In this document: positions 7,900-16,700 of the stretch, piece after piece
How the letters are laid out: each line of letters opens with the position of its first letter
How positions within the stretch are numbered: the first letter of the stretch is position 1
Source: Brevinematales bacterium
GTDB taxonomy: Bacteria > Spirochaetota > Brevinematia > Brevinematales > JAOACQ01
Direction: 5' to 3'
DNA: 43,724 bases
Assembly (NCBI GenBank): GCA_020052515.1
Contig: JAGVOW010000002.1
Span: 1 to 43,724 of the forward strand
Position numbers and translations under genes: made by a program
The notes under the pieces: generated by a model
The model's database searches: none
Told to the model about the DNA's origin: nothing
What the model saw: the letters and a program-made list of their open reading frames with translations, nothing else

Positions 7900-8298
7900 C
7901 TATCGAATCCAGAAGATTTTTATCTCTTCTTCGACCTCTTTTAGCTCTTTGTCGCTGGTAACCAATTCTCCCTTTTTTAACTTCGCAAGAGCGGCGGCAA
8001 AGCAATCAGCATAAGACATCTTTTTGTGCGCTTTGTAAATCGCTGCTTGTTTGGTAATTTCTAAATCAACAGAAATAAACTCTATAGGAAAAGTCTCTAT
8101 TACTTTTAATATCTTTGCGGTTTCTTCCTGGCCGTATTCCCGTAACAGCACATAAAGAACTTCGCCAAGATTAATCGTAGTCATAAGCAAATCGCTATCT
8201 CCCTCTGCGGCTTTAATAAATAAATTTTTTACCTTTTCATAGCCTTCTTCTTTTTCAAGATAAGCCATCAAAGCACAAGCATCAATTATTTTGACCAT
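7900..8298 (-). CDS. vapC: VapC-family PIN-domain toxin
   Basis: A 132-residue PIN-domain protein, the usual VapC length. The acidic metal-binding residues are all present: Asp6 (IIDAC), Glu46 (NLGEVLY), Asp98 (SYADCFAAALA) and Asp116 (TSDKEL). Family members are Mg2+-dependent ribonucleases that stop translation by cutting tRNA or rRNA when free of their antitoxin. Its ATG lies inside the last codons of the antitoxin gene (13-bp overlap), the classical antitoxin-first, coupled arrangement. Protein length and active site suggest it is functional. Confidence 0.88.
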   Translation of the reverse strand: MVKIIDACALMAYLEKEEGYEKVKNLFIKAAEGDSDLLMTTINLGEVLYVLLREYGQEETAKILKVIETFPIEFISVDLEITKQAAIYKAHKKMSYADCFAAALAKLKKGELVTSDKELKEVEEEIKIFWIR

Positions 8299-8537
8299 TT
8301 TTCATCCTCAATTTCTCTTTCGTTTGAACGTTCTTTAAGAATAGCCTTCGTCAACTTTCCCTTTGTTTTCAAAATACCCGCCATCTTTTCAAAATATTCG
8401 CTAGTTAAAGGCTGAAGAATAATCTGATCCTCTCTATCCACTATGTTTAACTTTGTTCCTTTCTTAATATGGTGCTTTCTTCTGATCTTCGATGGAATCA
8501 CGATCTGGCCCTTCATGGTTACAATAGCCGTATTCAT
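8286..8537 (-). CDS. vapB: AbrB/VapB-type antitoxin
   Basis: An 83-residue protein whose N-terminus, TAIVTMKGQIVIPSKIRRK, is a SpoVT/AbrB swapped-hairpin DNA-binding domain; the charged C-terminal half (KTKGKLTKAILKERSNE) would wrap around and block the PIN toxin. The frame is open further upstream to 8588, but the ATG at 8537 is preceded by GGAGG (8545-8549) at 7 bp and lies downstream of the promoter, so the longer form is rejected. Antitoxins of this class bind palindromes in their own promoter; such a palindrome lies at 8564-8577. Confidence 0.88.
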   Translation of the reverse strand: MNTAIVTMKGQIVIPSKIRRKHHIKKGTKLNIVDREDQIILQPLTSEYFEKMAGILKTKGKLTKAILKERSNEREIEDEKWSK

Positions 8538-8559
8538 AACGATTCCTCCTTCTTCGGAA

Positions 8560-8588
8560 AGTATAACACGAATGTTAATGTAAGTCAA
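8560..8588 (-). promoter_or_regulatory. vapBC promoter with embedded operator palindrome
   Basis: On the minus strand TTGACT (8583-8588), 17-bp spacer, TATACT (8560-8565). Within the spacer lies TAACA-TTCG-TGTTA (8564-8577), an inverted repeat placed so that a bound antitoxin would exclude RNA polymerase. The promoter match is seen; binding by VapB is inferred. Confidence 0.6.
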
Positions 8589-8617
8589 TATAAAAAAGTA
8601 ATACGTCTAAACTAACT

Positions 8618-8638
8618 CCCCTCCTTAATAAGGAGGGG
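8618..8638. repeat. CCCCTCC/GGAGGGG palindromic intergenic repeat
   Basis: CCCCTCCTTA, one central base, then its exact complement: a 21-nt palindrome just after the uvrA stop, with flanking CTAGGGGGTGG-type sequence. It is a relative of the C/G-run elements at 6274-6308 and 17861-17895. It could fold at the end of the uvrA transcript but has no U-tract. Confidence 0.65.
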
Positions 8639-8657
8639 CTAGGGGGTGGTTGGGTAA

Positions 8658-11486
8658 TCAGCACCTCTGCATCGACTCCAGGTACTTGTGCAAATACTCC
8701 GCCGTATAAGACTTCTTATCCCTTAAAAGCCCTTCCGGCGTACCTTCAAAAAGGACTTTTCCGCCTTTGTCGCCGCCTTCCGGCCCCAGGTCAATAATCC
8801 AATCCGCCACCTTGATCATGTCCATATTATGCTCAATAACAATGACAGAATTGCCCTTCTCTACCAATGTCTGCAGCACATGGATGAGTTTCTTCACGTC
8901 GTCAAAATGAAGTCCTACCGTCGGCTCATCCAGAATATAAAGAGTATTGCCTGTGCCGATTTTGGAAAGCTCTTTTGCCAGCTTGATCCTTTGAGCCTCG
9001 CCGCCGGAAAGAGTCGTAGCGGATTGGCCTAAATGGATATAGCCCAGGCCCACATTCTGCAGGACTTCCATCTTTCTTCTGATCATCGGAATTTTTTCGA
9101 AGAATTCCAGGGCTTCATCCACAGTGAGCTCCAGTATATCCGCAATAGATTTTCCTTTAAACTGAACTTCCAGCGTTTCGCGGTTGTAGCGCTTACCTTT
9201 GCAGACATCGCATGCGAGGTAAACGTCGGGCAGAAAGTGCATTTCGACTTTGATCACGCCGTCACCTTCGCAGGCTTCGCAGCGTCCGCCCTTTACATTG
9301 AAGGAAAACCGGCCGGCTTTGTAGCCTCGGGCTTTGGCTTCCGGCAGATTGGTAAAAAGATCGCGGACCTCCGTAAAGACGCCCGTGTAAGTCGCCGGGT
9401 TGCTTCTCGGGGTACGCCCGATGGGACTCTGGTCAATATCAATAATTTTATCAATATTTTCAATGCCTTTGATCGCTTTATGCTTTCCCGGTTCGGTCCT
9501 GGAATGGTAGATCGCTTTGCTGACAGCGTTGTAGAGAATATCATTTACCAGTGTGGACTTGCCGCTTCCGCTCACGCCTGTCACAGCGGTAAATTTACCC
9601 AGCGGAAATTTTACGGTAATATTCTTGAGATTGTGCTCTGATGCGCCTGATACTTCTATGAATTTTCCATTGCCTTCTTTTCTTTCAGCGGGAATATCAA
9701 CGCAAAGCAAACCGGACAAATATTTCCCGGTAAGAGAATTTTTATTCTTTTTTATTTCTTCAAAAGTCCCTTCCGCGACTACAGTACCGCCATAAATTCC
9801 GGCTCCCGGCCCAATATCAACAATCCAATCCGCACGGGCAATGGTTTCCTCATCATGTTCGACGACAATAACTGTATTGCCGGAATCCCGCAGTTTTTCC
9901 AGCGTACGGATCAGCTTGTCCGTATCCCGGGAATGAAGCCCGATAGTGGGTTCATCCAGGACATACAAAACGCCCATGAGCCCGGAGCCAATCTGTGTAG
10001 CCAATCGGATGCGCTGAAACTCCCCGCCGGAGATGGTGCTGACCTTGCGGTTCAGAGTCAGGTAATCCAGGCCCACATCCAGAATAAATTTCAGGCGCTT
10101 ATTAATTTCATTGAGGACTCTTTCGGCGATCATTTTTTCACTTTCAGAAAGCTTTGGCGGCAAAGACTCAAAAAACTGAAAGCTCTCATGCACATTCATC
10201 CGGGTGACTTCCATAATGCTTTTGCCGTCCACCTTTACAGCAAGGCTTTCCTGCTTGAGCCGCTCTCCATGGCAAAGCGGGCAGTCGATGGACTTCATAT
10301 ATTGTTCCAGCCACTCCCGCATGCCGGGGGACTGTGTTTCAAAATAGCGCCTTTTCAGATTGGGAATCACGCCCTCGTAAGAAGCGCTCGTCTCAAAATT
10401 GAACCGCTCACTCTGGTAATGGATATCAATTTTTTCAGAGTCGCCATACATAATAATCTTCCGTATCTCTTTTGGCAGATCACGGTAAGGCGTATCTAAA
10501 GAGAATTTGTGCTTTTTGGAAAGCGCCTTCAGAAAAGACCCCCAATGCGCCTGGCTGGGCGGATGGCTTTTCAGCGCTCCTGAATGAATACTTAATTCAA
10601 AATCAACCAGCAATTCCTCGTCGAATTCCAGTTTTTCGCCTAATCCGCTGCACTCAGGACAGGCCCCGTAAGGCGCGTTGAAGGAAAACATTCTCGGTTC
10701 AATTTCCTCAAAGCTGACATTGTGCTCCGCGCAGTAGTATTTCTGCGAAAAGATTTTTTCTTCATTTGTATCCGGCCAATAAATTGAAAGGAGGCTATTG
10801 CCGTAATGAAAGGCTGTTTCTACTGAGCCGGCAATACGGCTCTTCTCTTTTTGATCCATGACCAGCCGGTCTACAACAATATCAATGTTATGCTTGATAT
10901 TCTTTTCCAATTTTATCTCTTCGCTTAATTCTTTCATTTCGCCGTCAATACGCACCCGGCCCAGGCCTTCCTTTCTCAGATTCTCCAGAACATCCGCATG
11001 AGTGCCTTTTTTGCCGCGAACCGCGGGGGCCATTACCATAAATTTTGTCTTCGGCGGCATCGTCATAAGAGAATCCACAATCTCATCCACCGTTGTAGAC
11101 ACAAGCTTTTTGCCGCAGACAGGGCAGGTCGGTGTGCCGATAGTCCCCCACAGAAGCCGGAAGTAGTCATAAATCTCCGTCACTGTTCCCACAATCGAAC
11201 GGGGGTTGCCGTGCACGCCCTGCTGTTGAATGGAAATGGCCGGTGAAAGCCCTTCAATAAATTCCACATTGGGCTTCTGCATATTCCCGAGAAATTGGCG
11301 CGCGTAGGTGGAAAGCGATTCCAGGTAGCGCCTCTCCCCTTCCGCGTAAATCGTGTCAAAAGCCAGCGATGACTTTCCGCTTCCAGAAACCCCGGTAAAA
11401 ACCACCAGTTTATTGCGAGGGATCTCTACATTGACATTCTTGAGATTGTGCTCTTTCGCGCCCTTGATGATTATCTTTTCGTGCAT
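8658..11486 (-). CDS. uvrA: UvrA, excinuclease ABC subunit A
   Basis: UvrA finds bulky DNA lesions and loads UvrB in nucleotide excision repair. The 942-residue length matches E. coli UvrA (940). Two ABC ATPase modules are present: Walker [10 protein letters not shown] near residue 32 and GVSGSGKST near 635, with signature motifs [11 protein letters not shown] and [11 protein letters not shown], each followed by a YVLDEP or YILDEP Walker B. Zinc-binding Cys pairs are visible at CPVC, CPEC, CPLC and at CEAC plus CDVC flanking the second module. A TTG at 11507 could start a longer form, but the ATG at 11486 ([15 protein letters not shown]) fits family N-termini and has CGGAG 3-4 bp and GAGG 12 bp before it. 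It follows the DUF3368 toxin by 24 bp on the same strand, so it probably shares that promoter. Confidence 0.97.
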   Translation of the reverse strand: MHEKIIIKGAKEHNLKNVNVEIPRNKLVVFTGVSGSGKSSLAFDTIYAEGERRYLESLSTYARQFLGNMQKPNVEFIEGLSPAISIQQQGVHGNPRSIVGTVTEIYDYFRLLWGTIGTPTCPVCGKKLVSTTVDEIVDSLMTMPPKTKFMVMAPAVRGKKGTHADVLENLRKEGLGRVRIDGEMKELSEEIKLEKNIKHNIDIVVDRLVMDQKEKSRIAGSVETAFHYGNSLLSIYWPDTNEEKIFSQKYYCAEHNVSFEEIEPRMFSFNAPYGACPECSGLGEKLEFDEELLVDFELSIHSGALKSHPPSQAHWGSFLKALSKKHKFSLDTPYRDLPKEIRKIIMYGDSEKIDIHYQSERFNFETSASYEGVIPNLKRRYFETQSPGMREWLEQYMKSIDCPLCHGERLKQESLAVKVDGKSIMEVTRMNVHESFQFFESLPPKLSESEKMIAERVLNEINKRLKFILDVGLDYLTLNRKVSTISGGEFQRIRLATQIGSGLMGVLYVLDEPTIGLHSRDTDKLIRTLEKLRDSGNTVIVVEHDEETIARADWIVDIGPGAGIYGGTVVAEGTFEEIKKNKNSLTGKYLSGLLCVDIPAERKEGNGKFIEVSGASEHNLKNITVKFPLGKFTAVTGVSGSGKSTLVNDILYNAVSKAIYHSRTEPGKHKAIKGIENIDKIIDIDQSPIGRTPRSNPATYTGVFTEVRDLFTNLPEAKARGYKAGRFSFNVKGGRCEACEGDGVIKVEMHFLPDVYLACDVCKGKRYNRETLEVQFKGKSIADILELTVDEALEFFEKIPMIRRKMEVLQNVGLGYIHLGQSATTLSGGEAQRIKLAKELSKIGTGNTLYILDEPTVGLHFDDVKKLIHVLQTLVEKGNSVIVIEHNMDMIKVADWIIDLGPEGGDKGGKVLFEGTPEGLLRDKKSYTAEYLHKYLESMQRC

Positions 11487-11510
11487 AAACTCCGTTTTCC
11501 TCTTCAAATA

Positions 11511-11906
11511 TTATTCTTTTATAAAACCTTTTTCTTTGGAGGCCATTAAGATTCCTATTGTGCCCGTCACTTTTATTTTTAATGGTTGAGCGTATTTTCT
11601 AGCCAGGTAATCGTCTATGATACATAAGTCCGCTTGAAGTTCCCGATAAAGAATCATTACTTCGACTTCCCCCTTATGAAGGGCTGTTGAAAAAAGATTT
11701 TCGGCTTCAATGTTTTTTACATTTTTTACTTCAATATATTTCTCTCCATCGATCGCTGAGGAAATAATATTAGAATGTTCTTTAAAATAAATTTCATCAT
11801 AGACAGCTTTTGGAATAATGACTTTTTGATATAACTTTTCCAGTAAATGAAGCTGATTAACAGAAGCTAAGGAAATAATCGGGCTGGAATCAACAATTAC
11901 TTGCAT
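11511..11906 (-). CDS. DUF3368 PIN-like toxin
   Basis: A 131-residue DUF3368 protein, a PIN-domain relative usually paired with a UPF0175 antitoxin. It starts [14 protein letters not shown] (Asp6), has VYDEIYF (Glu38) and the family's second half [30 protein letters not shown] (Asp98, Asp99) and [15 protein letters not shown]. The acidic residues expected for nuclease activity are intact. Its ATG overlaps the end of the frameshifted antitoxin, so the pair was translationally coupled. With the antitoxin gene broken, either the toxin is inactive or poorly expressed, or another antitoxin covers it. Confidence 0.82.
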   Translation of the reverse strand: MQVIVDSSPIISLASVNQLHLLEKLYQKVIIPKAVYDEIYFKEHSNIISSAIDGEKYIEVKNVKNIEAENLFSTALHKGEVEVMILYRELQADLCIIDDYLARKYAQPLKIKVTGTIGILMASKEKGFIKE

Positions 11907-12095
11907 TCGAAAAATCTTTTCTTAATTCTTCTTCTGTGGATTCCGCCAAAGCGGCGCATTGCCCCAATGAAAGCTTCTTTTCCTTATAATAAGTTAAAGC
12001 GGCAATTCTTTTTAGCTCTCTTTAAAATCATCTTCTGTTTCACGCAAAGAGAGAAGAATCTCTTCGGGAAATGTCAGGCTCACCACAGCATCCAT
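11890..12095 (-). pseudogene. UPF0175 antitoxin with a one-base frameshift
   Basis: Starting at the ATG 12093-12095 (GAGG 8 bp upstream), the frame reads MDAVVSLTFPEEILLSLRET and EDDFKES, then stops at 12012-12014. Reading one base earlier continues the family pattern without interruption: ELKRIAALTYYKEKKLSLGQ, then CAALAESTEEELRKDF, ending at 11890 inside the DUF3368 start. Joined, this is a typical UPF0175 antitoxin (about 68 residues). A single base lost in the GAGAG run near 12018 explains it. Both arms carry the same change because they are copies, so it could be a real mutation or one sequencing or assembly error. Confidence 0.75.
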
Positions 12096-12130
12096 GTTTT
12101 TTACCTCGTAAATGAAATCTCTTTTTAAAA

Positions 12131-12159
12131 AATATATCATTTATTTACCCCTGTGTCAA
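12131..12159 (-). promoter_or_regulatory. Strong sigma70-like promoter before the UPF0175-DUF3368-uvrA unit
   Basis: On the minus strand TTGACA (12154-12159), 17-bp spacer, TATATT (12131-12136): full -35 match, near-consensus -10 and ideal spacing. Transcription would start near 12124, about 30 bp before the antitoxin ATG. It begins only 15 bp after the stop of the exported-protein gene. Confidence 0.65.
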
Positions 12160-12174
12160 ATTTCTTAACCCCCT

Positions 12175-12678
12175 TTATTTGTTTAAAACTTTCATGGCCC
12201 TTTCAACAATTTTATTTTTCGCCTCTTCCAGTACTTTTTTATCACTACTGACAGAGGCTGAAGTAACCGCGTCAATTTTTTTCTTGTCCAGCGAAAAACC
12301 ATAAGGAAGGTTAAACATCGAGTAAGTAGAAAAGTAAATAATATTGCTGGAATATTTATTCTTGATAATGTATTCCGTTGTTTTCGGCAAGGGACCAAAC
12401 GCCTGCACAGCCGACAATAAAATAACAGCGTTATAGTCAGAGGCTTTATAATTTGAGCCATTGGAAACCGTATCCACCGTAACGTTCATTCCTTTAGCCT
12501 TGAAATCTTGAATGAGAACAGCCGTAAGATTTTTCTTAAACGCCGTTTCATAGGTAAGAATACAGATATTTGTTTTTGAATTCGCGGTCCTAAAAACTTC
12601 AGCGAACAATGTGACGGACAATAAGACAAAAACAGAAGCTAAGGCAAAAAACGCAAAAGCTCTTTTTGAAATCTTCAT
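12175..12678 (-). CDS. Exported protein with flavodoxin-like fold pattern
   Basis: A 167-residue protein with an N-terminal hydrophobic signal segment (residues 6-27, cleavage possibly after TLFA). The mature part alternates strands and helices as flavodoxin-like proteins do: NICILTYET, an amphipathic helix, MNVTVDTV, DYNAVILLSAVQAFGP, then SNIIYFSTYS. The canonical FMN-binding loop is not evident, so a bound cofactor is doubtful. It ends with a charged helix (EEAKNKIVERAMKVLNK). AAGGGGGG lies just before the ATG. No specific family is recognised. It sits between palindromic repeats and the UPF0175 promoter; no clear promoter of its own was seen, so it may be read from the OmpA-side genes. 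Confidence 0.55.
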   Translation of the reverse strand: MKISKRAFAFFALASVFVLLSVTLFAEVFRTANSKTNICILTYETAFKKNLTAVLIQDFKAKGMNVTVDTVSNGSNYKASDYNAVILLSAVQAFGPLPKTTEYIIKNKYSSNIIYFSTYSMFNLPYGFSLDKKKIDAVTSASVSSDKKVLEEAKNKIVERAMKVLNK

Positions 12679-12725
12679 TTTCCCCCCTTGATTTTCATTT
12701 CAATGTTTTTTCTCTTCTCCGCGCT

Positions 12726-12757
12726 TGATAGGCGCGGTTAATTAACCGCGCCTATCA
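12726..12757. repeat. GC-rich TAATTAA-centred palindrome, copy 1
   Basis: A 32-nt perfect palindrome, half-site TGATAGGCGCGGTTAA. The preceding GCGCT is shared with the second copy at 13680-13707, so the repeat unit is longer than the palindrome. It lies between two same-strand genes. It could form a stable RNA stem of 16 bp, or be a small dispersed element. Confidence 0.8.
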
Positions 12758-12773
12758 GCTAATAGCTATTAGC
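12758..12773. repeat. 16-nt palindrome GCTAATAGCTATTAGC
   Basis: A perfect 16-nt palindrome directly abutting the larger palindrome at 12726-12757, so the gene gap consists of back-to-back inverted repeats. It has no assigned function. Confidence 0.6.
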
Positions 12774-12781
12774 AGCCATTT

Positions 12782-12994
12782 TTACATCTTCAGAAGTTCC
12801 AGCGCCTTGTAAATGACAAGCAGAGGCCATATCAGCGCCTTAAGAAGGCCAAGCACGCCGCCCCAGAATGAGGTTGAATGCTGGATAAAATAAATCGCCG
12901 CGCCCACGATGGTCATAAAATAAACTCCGCCCATAAACCCATTGTTATTCATGTTTTTCCCCCTTTTTGTACATAAGTCATTGTTTTCAGACAT
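12782..12994 (-). CDS. Small membrane protein, unknown function
   Basis: A 70-residue protein with two hydrophobic segments: GGVYFMTIVGAAIYFIQH and VLGLLKALIWPLLVIYKALE. A second in-frame Met (codon 15, at 12952) gives a 56-residue form starting MNNNGFMGG. Both starts have strong Shine-Dalgarno sequences: AGGAGG 6 bp before the first and AGGGGG 6 bp before the second. The short form looks more like typical small membrane proteins because it drops the charged 14-residue leader. No known family motif is recognised. Confidence 0.65.
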   Translation of the reverse strand: MSENNDLCTKRGKNMNNNGFMGGVYFMTIVGAAIYFIQHSTSFWGGVLGLLKALIWPLLVIYKALELLKM

Positions 12995-13013
12995 ATTTTT
13001 CCTCCTGTTGAAG

Positions 13014-13184
13014 TTAGATGTTTTTTTTGATTTTATTTTTGTATCTATTTTTTAATTCGCGAGTATTACTATCCAGATAATAATCGTATTCTTGTGAATT
13101 CATTTTTTTAGTTTCCTGGTAAATTCTGTCTTTAATCTCCCAGATTTCTTTTAACGATTTAGAAACAAAACTTTTAGTCTTCAT
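13014..13184 (-). CDS. 56-residue antitoxin candidate overlapping the PIN toxin
   Basis: A 56-codon gene whose ATG at 13182-13184 overlaps the PIN toxin's last codons by 11 bp and has GGAGG (13191-13195) 6 bp upstream. The protein (MKTKSFVSKSLKEIWEIKDR at its start, then QETKKMNSQEYDYYLDSN) is highly charged and helical, like the short antitoxins that follow some PIN toxins and carry a conserved (I/M)(K/R)...ir(e/d)...y(x)e(x)(w/y) pattern. The toxin-first order is the reverse of the vapBC unit. The role is inferred from size, overlap and composition; there is no clear DNA-binding motif. Confidence 0.65.
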   Translation of the reverse strand: MKTKSFVSKSLKEIWEIKDRIYQETKKMNSQEYDYYLDSNTRELKNRYKNKIKKNI

Positions 13185-13656
13185 AAAGCGCCTCCAATGG
13201 ACTCATTAAATTTAATTTTTTCCAATACCCTTCTTTTTCATTGATTGCGTTTATAAACGCTTCTTTATGAATATTAGCAAGATGTTTAAAATTCCATGAT
13301 AACAATATATCCAATTCAAAAACAGTACAAATAGCAATATGCTTGGCGTCTTCTGTTTTTTTCTCCGGAATAACTTTTTCTTTGATATACAATTCGGAAA
13401 GGTGGAGAATCCGTTTGTCTCTTTGAACTTCGAGAATTATAAAAGGATAATCATCGATAACTTGAAGAAGTTCTTGTTTTTTAACGTCATCATTTGTTTT
13501 ATTTATTTCCAGAAGAACAATATCAGAAATATAAACTTCATAGTGAACAAAATAGTTTTCAAAGAAATCAATAGTTATTCTTTTAAAATCAGGGGCATCA
13601 TCAGCAAACAAAAAATTTATAACAGACGTATCCAGATAAATTTTTGGCTTTTTCAT
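13174..13656 (-). CDS. PIN-domain toxin (VapC-like)
   Basis: A 160-residue PIN-domain protein. The start PKIYLDTSVINFLFADD carries Asp9; Glu50 lies in SDIVLLEINKT; Asp103 is in EDAKHIAICTVFELDILLSW, followed by Asn122 in WNFKHLAN, the usual late motif in this subgroup. Members are predicted endoribonuclease toxins. The C-terminus NLMSPLEALYED is typical of the subgroup paired with a small downstream antitoxin, here at 13014-13184. AGGAGGAG precedes the ATG by 8 bp. No promoter was found in the short gap behind the OmpA-domain gene, so it is probably read through from there. Confidence 0.82.
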   Translation of the reverse strand: MKKPKIYLDTSVINFLFADDAPDFKRITIDFFENYFVHYEVYISDIVLLEINKTNDDVKKQELLQVIDDYPFIILEVQRDKRILHLSELYIKEKVIPEKKTEDAKHIAICTVFELDILLSWNFKHLANIHKEAFINAINEKEGYWKKLNLMSPLEALYED

Positions 13657-13679
13657 TTATAGGCCTCCTCCTGCGCTTG

Positions 13680-13707
13680 ATAGGCGCGGTTAATTAACCG
13701 CGCCTAT
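13680..13707. repeat. GC-rich TAATTAA-centred palindrome, copy 2
   Basis: A 28-nt perfect palindrome, half-site ATAGGCGCGGTTAA, preceded by GCGCTTG as in copy 1 at 12726-12757. It lies 8 bp after the stop of the OmpA-domain gene and upstream of the PIN toxin's ribosome binding site. It may mark a processing or attenuation point between these genes. Confidence 0.8.
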
Positions 13708-13715
13708 GTGAGTTC

Positions 13716-16700
13716 TTATTTCCTGATAAAAAACTCCACCCTTCTATTTCTCGAGCGGTAGTCATTCTTCTTCTCCCGGCTCATTCCCGCTGTGATCATT
13801 TTATAAGGCCGGCTTTCCCCATAACCTAAAGATGTCAGTATCTTCTGTTCAATGTCATTTTCCACAAGGTAATTGTAAACTGACTTTGCCCTTCTCTCCG
13901 ACAGTTTCTGGTTGTAATCCGCGGTCGGCCCCGGCACATCGTCCGTATGGCCGCTTACCTCAATGCGGTATTTATCGGTGATGCCGTACTTTTGCCGGTC
14001 GGACAAGATTTTACGGATAATGAAAATAACCTTATCCAGGTTCTTCTTGCCTTCCGCGGTAATATCCGCGCGGTCGGTGGCAAAGCGGATACTGCTGACC
14101 CGGATTCTCAAACCCTCAGGAGTTTTCTCCACCAATACGCCTACGGAAATATCTTTTGACAGGCTCGTTTTATTTCCCAGGGTATCATTTACCGAAAGCT
14201 GCGCGGTATAATCCTGCACCGCTTCTACCATATCTTCTTTATCATCCCCTGTGCCGTCCCATTGGATCAATTGCTTAACGGGGCCCTGGCCTGTAAATTT
14301 CTTAAAAACGCCGCCTGATTCTCCATTCTCCATTTTCTTGTAAACAGCCGCTTCCCAATCCTTAACACCAGAAAAATCCGCGATCGCCAGATTCATAAAC
14401 AAGATATCGTCTTCACCGTCCCCATCCGGGGTAAAGAGATCGGGAGAAACTGTCCACTTGACTTCCGGCGGGGTTTTATCAAAAACAATATTTGAAATCA
14501 CCGCAAAGGCGATATTCCCGCTCGCGAATTCGCAGTGCATTTCCGCGGAATAAATTCCATCTCCAGTAAAATCACCGTTTTCACTCTTGCCATCCCAGAA
14601 TATAGCCCTGTCAATTCCTTTCTCTTTCGAAAATTGCTTTACTATTTTCCCTGAAGCATCCAGTATATCCAATACAGAAAGCTGCAGGTCCGTCGTTTGC
14701 GATAGAGAAGCGCTAAAAGTAATTTTATGAGGAGAAGCATCGCCGTTGACAGAAAAAGATTTTGTGTCGCCATTCATCGCTAGCTTTTCAAAGCTTCTTA
14801 CCAATTTAAAATCAATTTTTCGAACAATTTTATTTTTCGCGATGTCCGTTGAAGTGATTTGATAGGAATAATTTCCTTCTGCCGCAGAATTTCCCTTCTC
14901 ATCTGTGCCGTCCCACGTCAATTCTTTCGGGACCGCGCCTGTACAGCGGTAAATCCGAACCGGCTTTCCAGAAGCATCGCTAATGAGCGCTTCGGTTGAA
15001 TCCGCCTTATCGTTTTCGCTCTTCTGACTGAATGTAATGGTTTCTTTATTGCCGTCACCGTTGGGTGAGAAAATAGGATTGTCAGCTTTTACTTCCAGCT
15101 TTGGGGCATTCCGCTTGATCTGGATCGTTTTCTTCGCTGAAAGGGGCTCATCCCCGTAATTGTATTTTACCTTCAGAGTATAGTTATAATTTCCGTCCGG
15201 CAAAGGCGTCCCAACATCGTCCTTTCCATCCCAGACAATCCGGTCGATCCATTTGTCCGATTTTACGCTTTTGACTACCCTGTTGTTCTGATCTATCTCA
15301 AATATAAAAGAAACAACCCCTTCTTTTGAAGTGGCCGTCGGAGTAAAGACAGCTTTCAGATTGGCCTCCTTGTTCTCAGGAGAAATGGCCAGAACATCGC
15401 TTTGAACAGCCGTTTTGTCTAAACCGGTTTTGAGAAGGATGTCTTTTACCTCTTTCCGGCTTTTATTGCCCAGATCATCCGACCCTTCTATAATATAAAC
15501 ATAATTGCCTTCCGGGAGGGGCTTCAGGTCTTTGTCCAGGCCATTCCAGACAAAATTGGCCGAAAAATCCTTTCTACTCGATTTATTGTAATAAACAATA
15601 TTGCCGGAATTGTCCATTATTTTGGTTTCCAGAATATCGCTATCATCTCCCTGCGCGCTCTGGGTAAAGGTAAGCGTACTTTGCTTTCCATTCGGTGAAA
15701 AGGCCAGAAAATCAGATTTAACAGCAATAATCGGAGGGGTAGTCCTCACACGAATAGTTTTTTTGTCCGTTTTCGGGTGGTTGCCGCTGTCAAAAAAGAG
15801 CTCCAATTCATAATTGTAATTTCCGTCCGGCAAGAGCTTATTGTTCTTGTCCTTGCCGTCCCAGGCCAGCTCTCCGGGAAGGGCCTGCGCGCCCGTTAAT
15901 TCCTTTACAATATTGCCTGCCGGATCCATAATCCGGAGGCTCCATTTTTCCAATCCCTTCGCGTCAGACACTTTCATTTTAAAAAGAGCGCTGTCCTTTA
16001 CGCCATCACTGTTCGGCGAAATACCGCCCAGATTGGCTTCCAGCTCAGCCTTTTGGTAAGCAATGACCAGATGAATATTACCGATCAGGCTCTCTGTTTT
16101 ATTGCCGGCCGCGTCAGATGCGGCTATAGAAAAAGAATAAACCCCTTCGGGAACCGCTTTTCCATTGTTGTCTTTGCCATCCCACGCGATTTTTTCCGGC
16201 GCCTTTCCCTCATAAGAATACGCCCTGACCACATTGCTCTGAACGTCTCTTACTAAAGCCTCAATCTTATCTCCAGATCCAATGTCAGCGCTCTTGACAG
16301 AAAAAGCCATCTCGTCTTTTACGCCATCTCCATTAGGAGAAAAAATCAGGGTTTGAGGAACTGCTTCTACCTTCGGCAAAACAGTATCAATGATAATTCT
16401 CCCCGCCTCTGTTTCATTGGTATTTTTGTTGTCATCCCAGGCCGTAAGAATATAAGAATATTCGCCGTCCGGCAGCCGCACACCGTTTTCGTCCTGGCCA
16501 TTCCAGGAAAGCTCAGCGGGAATCTCCACCTGCTCTTTCCTGGAGAAAATCTGTCCGATCGCCTTCTGGACCGTCAGGCTCTTGATCTGCAGTTTATCCA
16601 TACTCTTATAGGTTTTGACAATCCTTTTGTTCGAATCCAGGACTTTTACTTTCCAGCCGTCCACCAATTTATTGTCCTTTACCCGAAGGGAAAGTTTGAT

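Noticed and set aside
9033-10499. Open frames of 202 and 214 codons on the plus strand inside uvrA
   Set aside because: They are antisense to a clearly conserved uvrA, have no family motifs or sensible start signals, and arise from its codon pattern.
12000-12030. Programmed -1 frameshift in the UPF0175 gene
   Set aside because: There is no X XXY YYZ heptamer in register at the break and a stop lies in the alternate frame just upstream, so a simple base loss or sequence error fits better.
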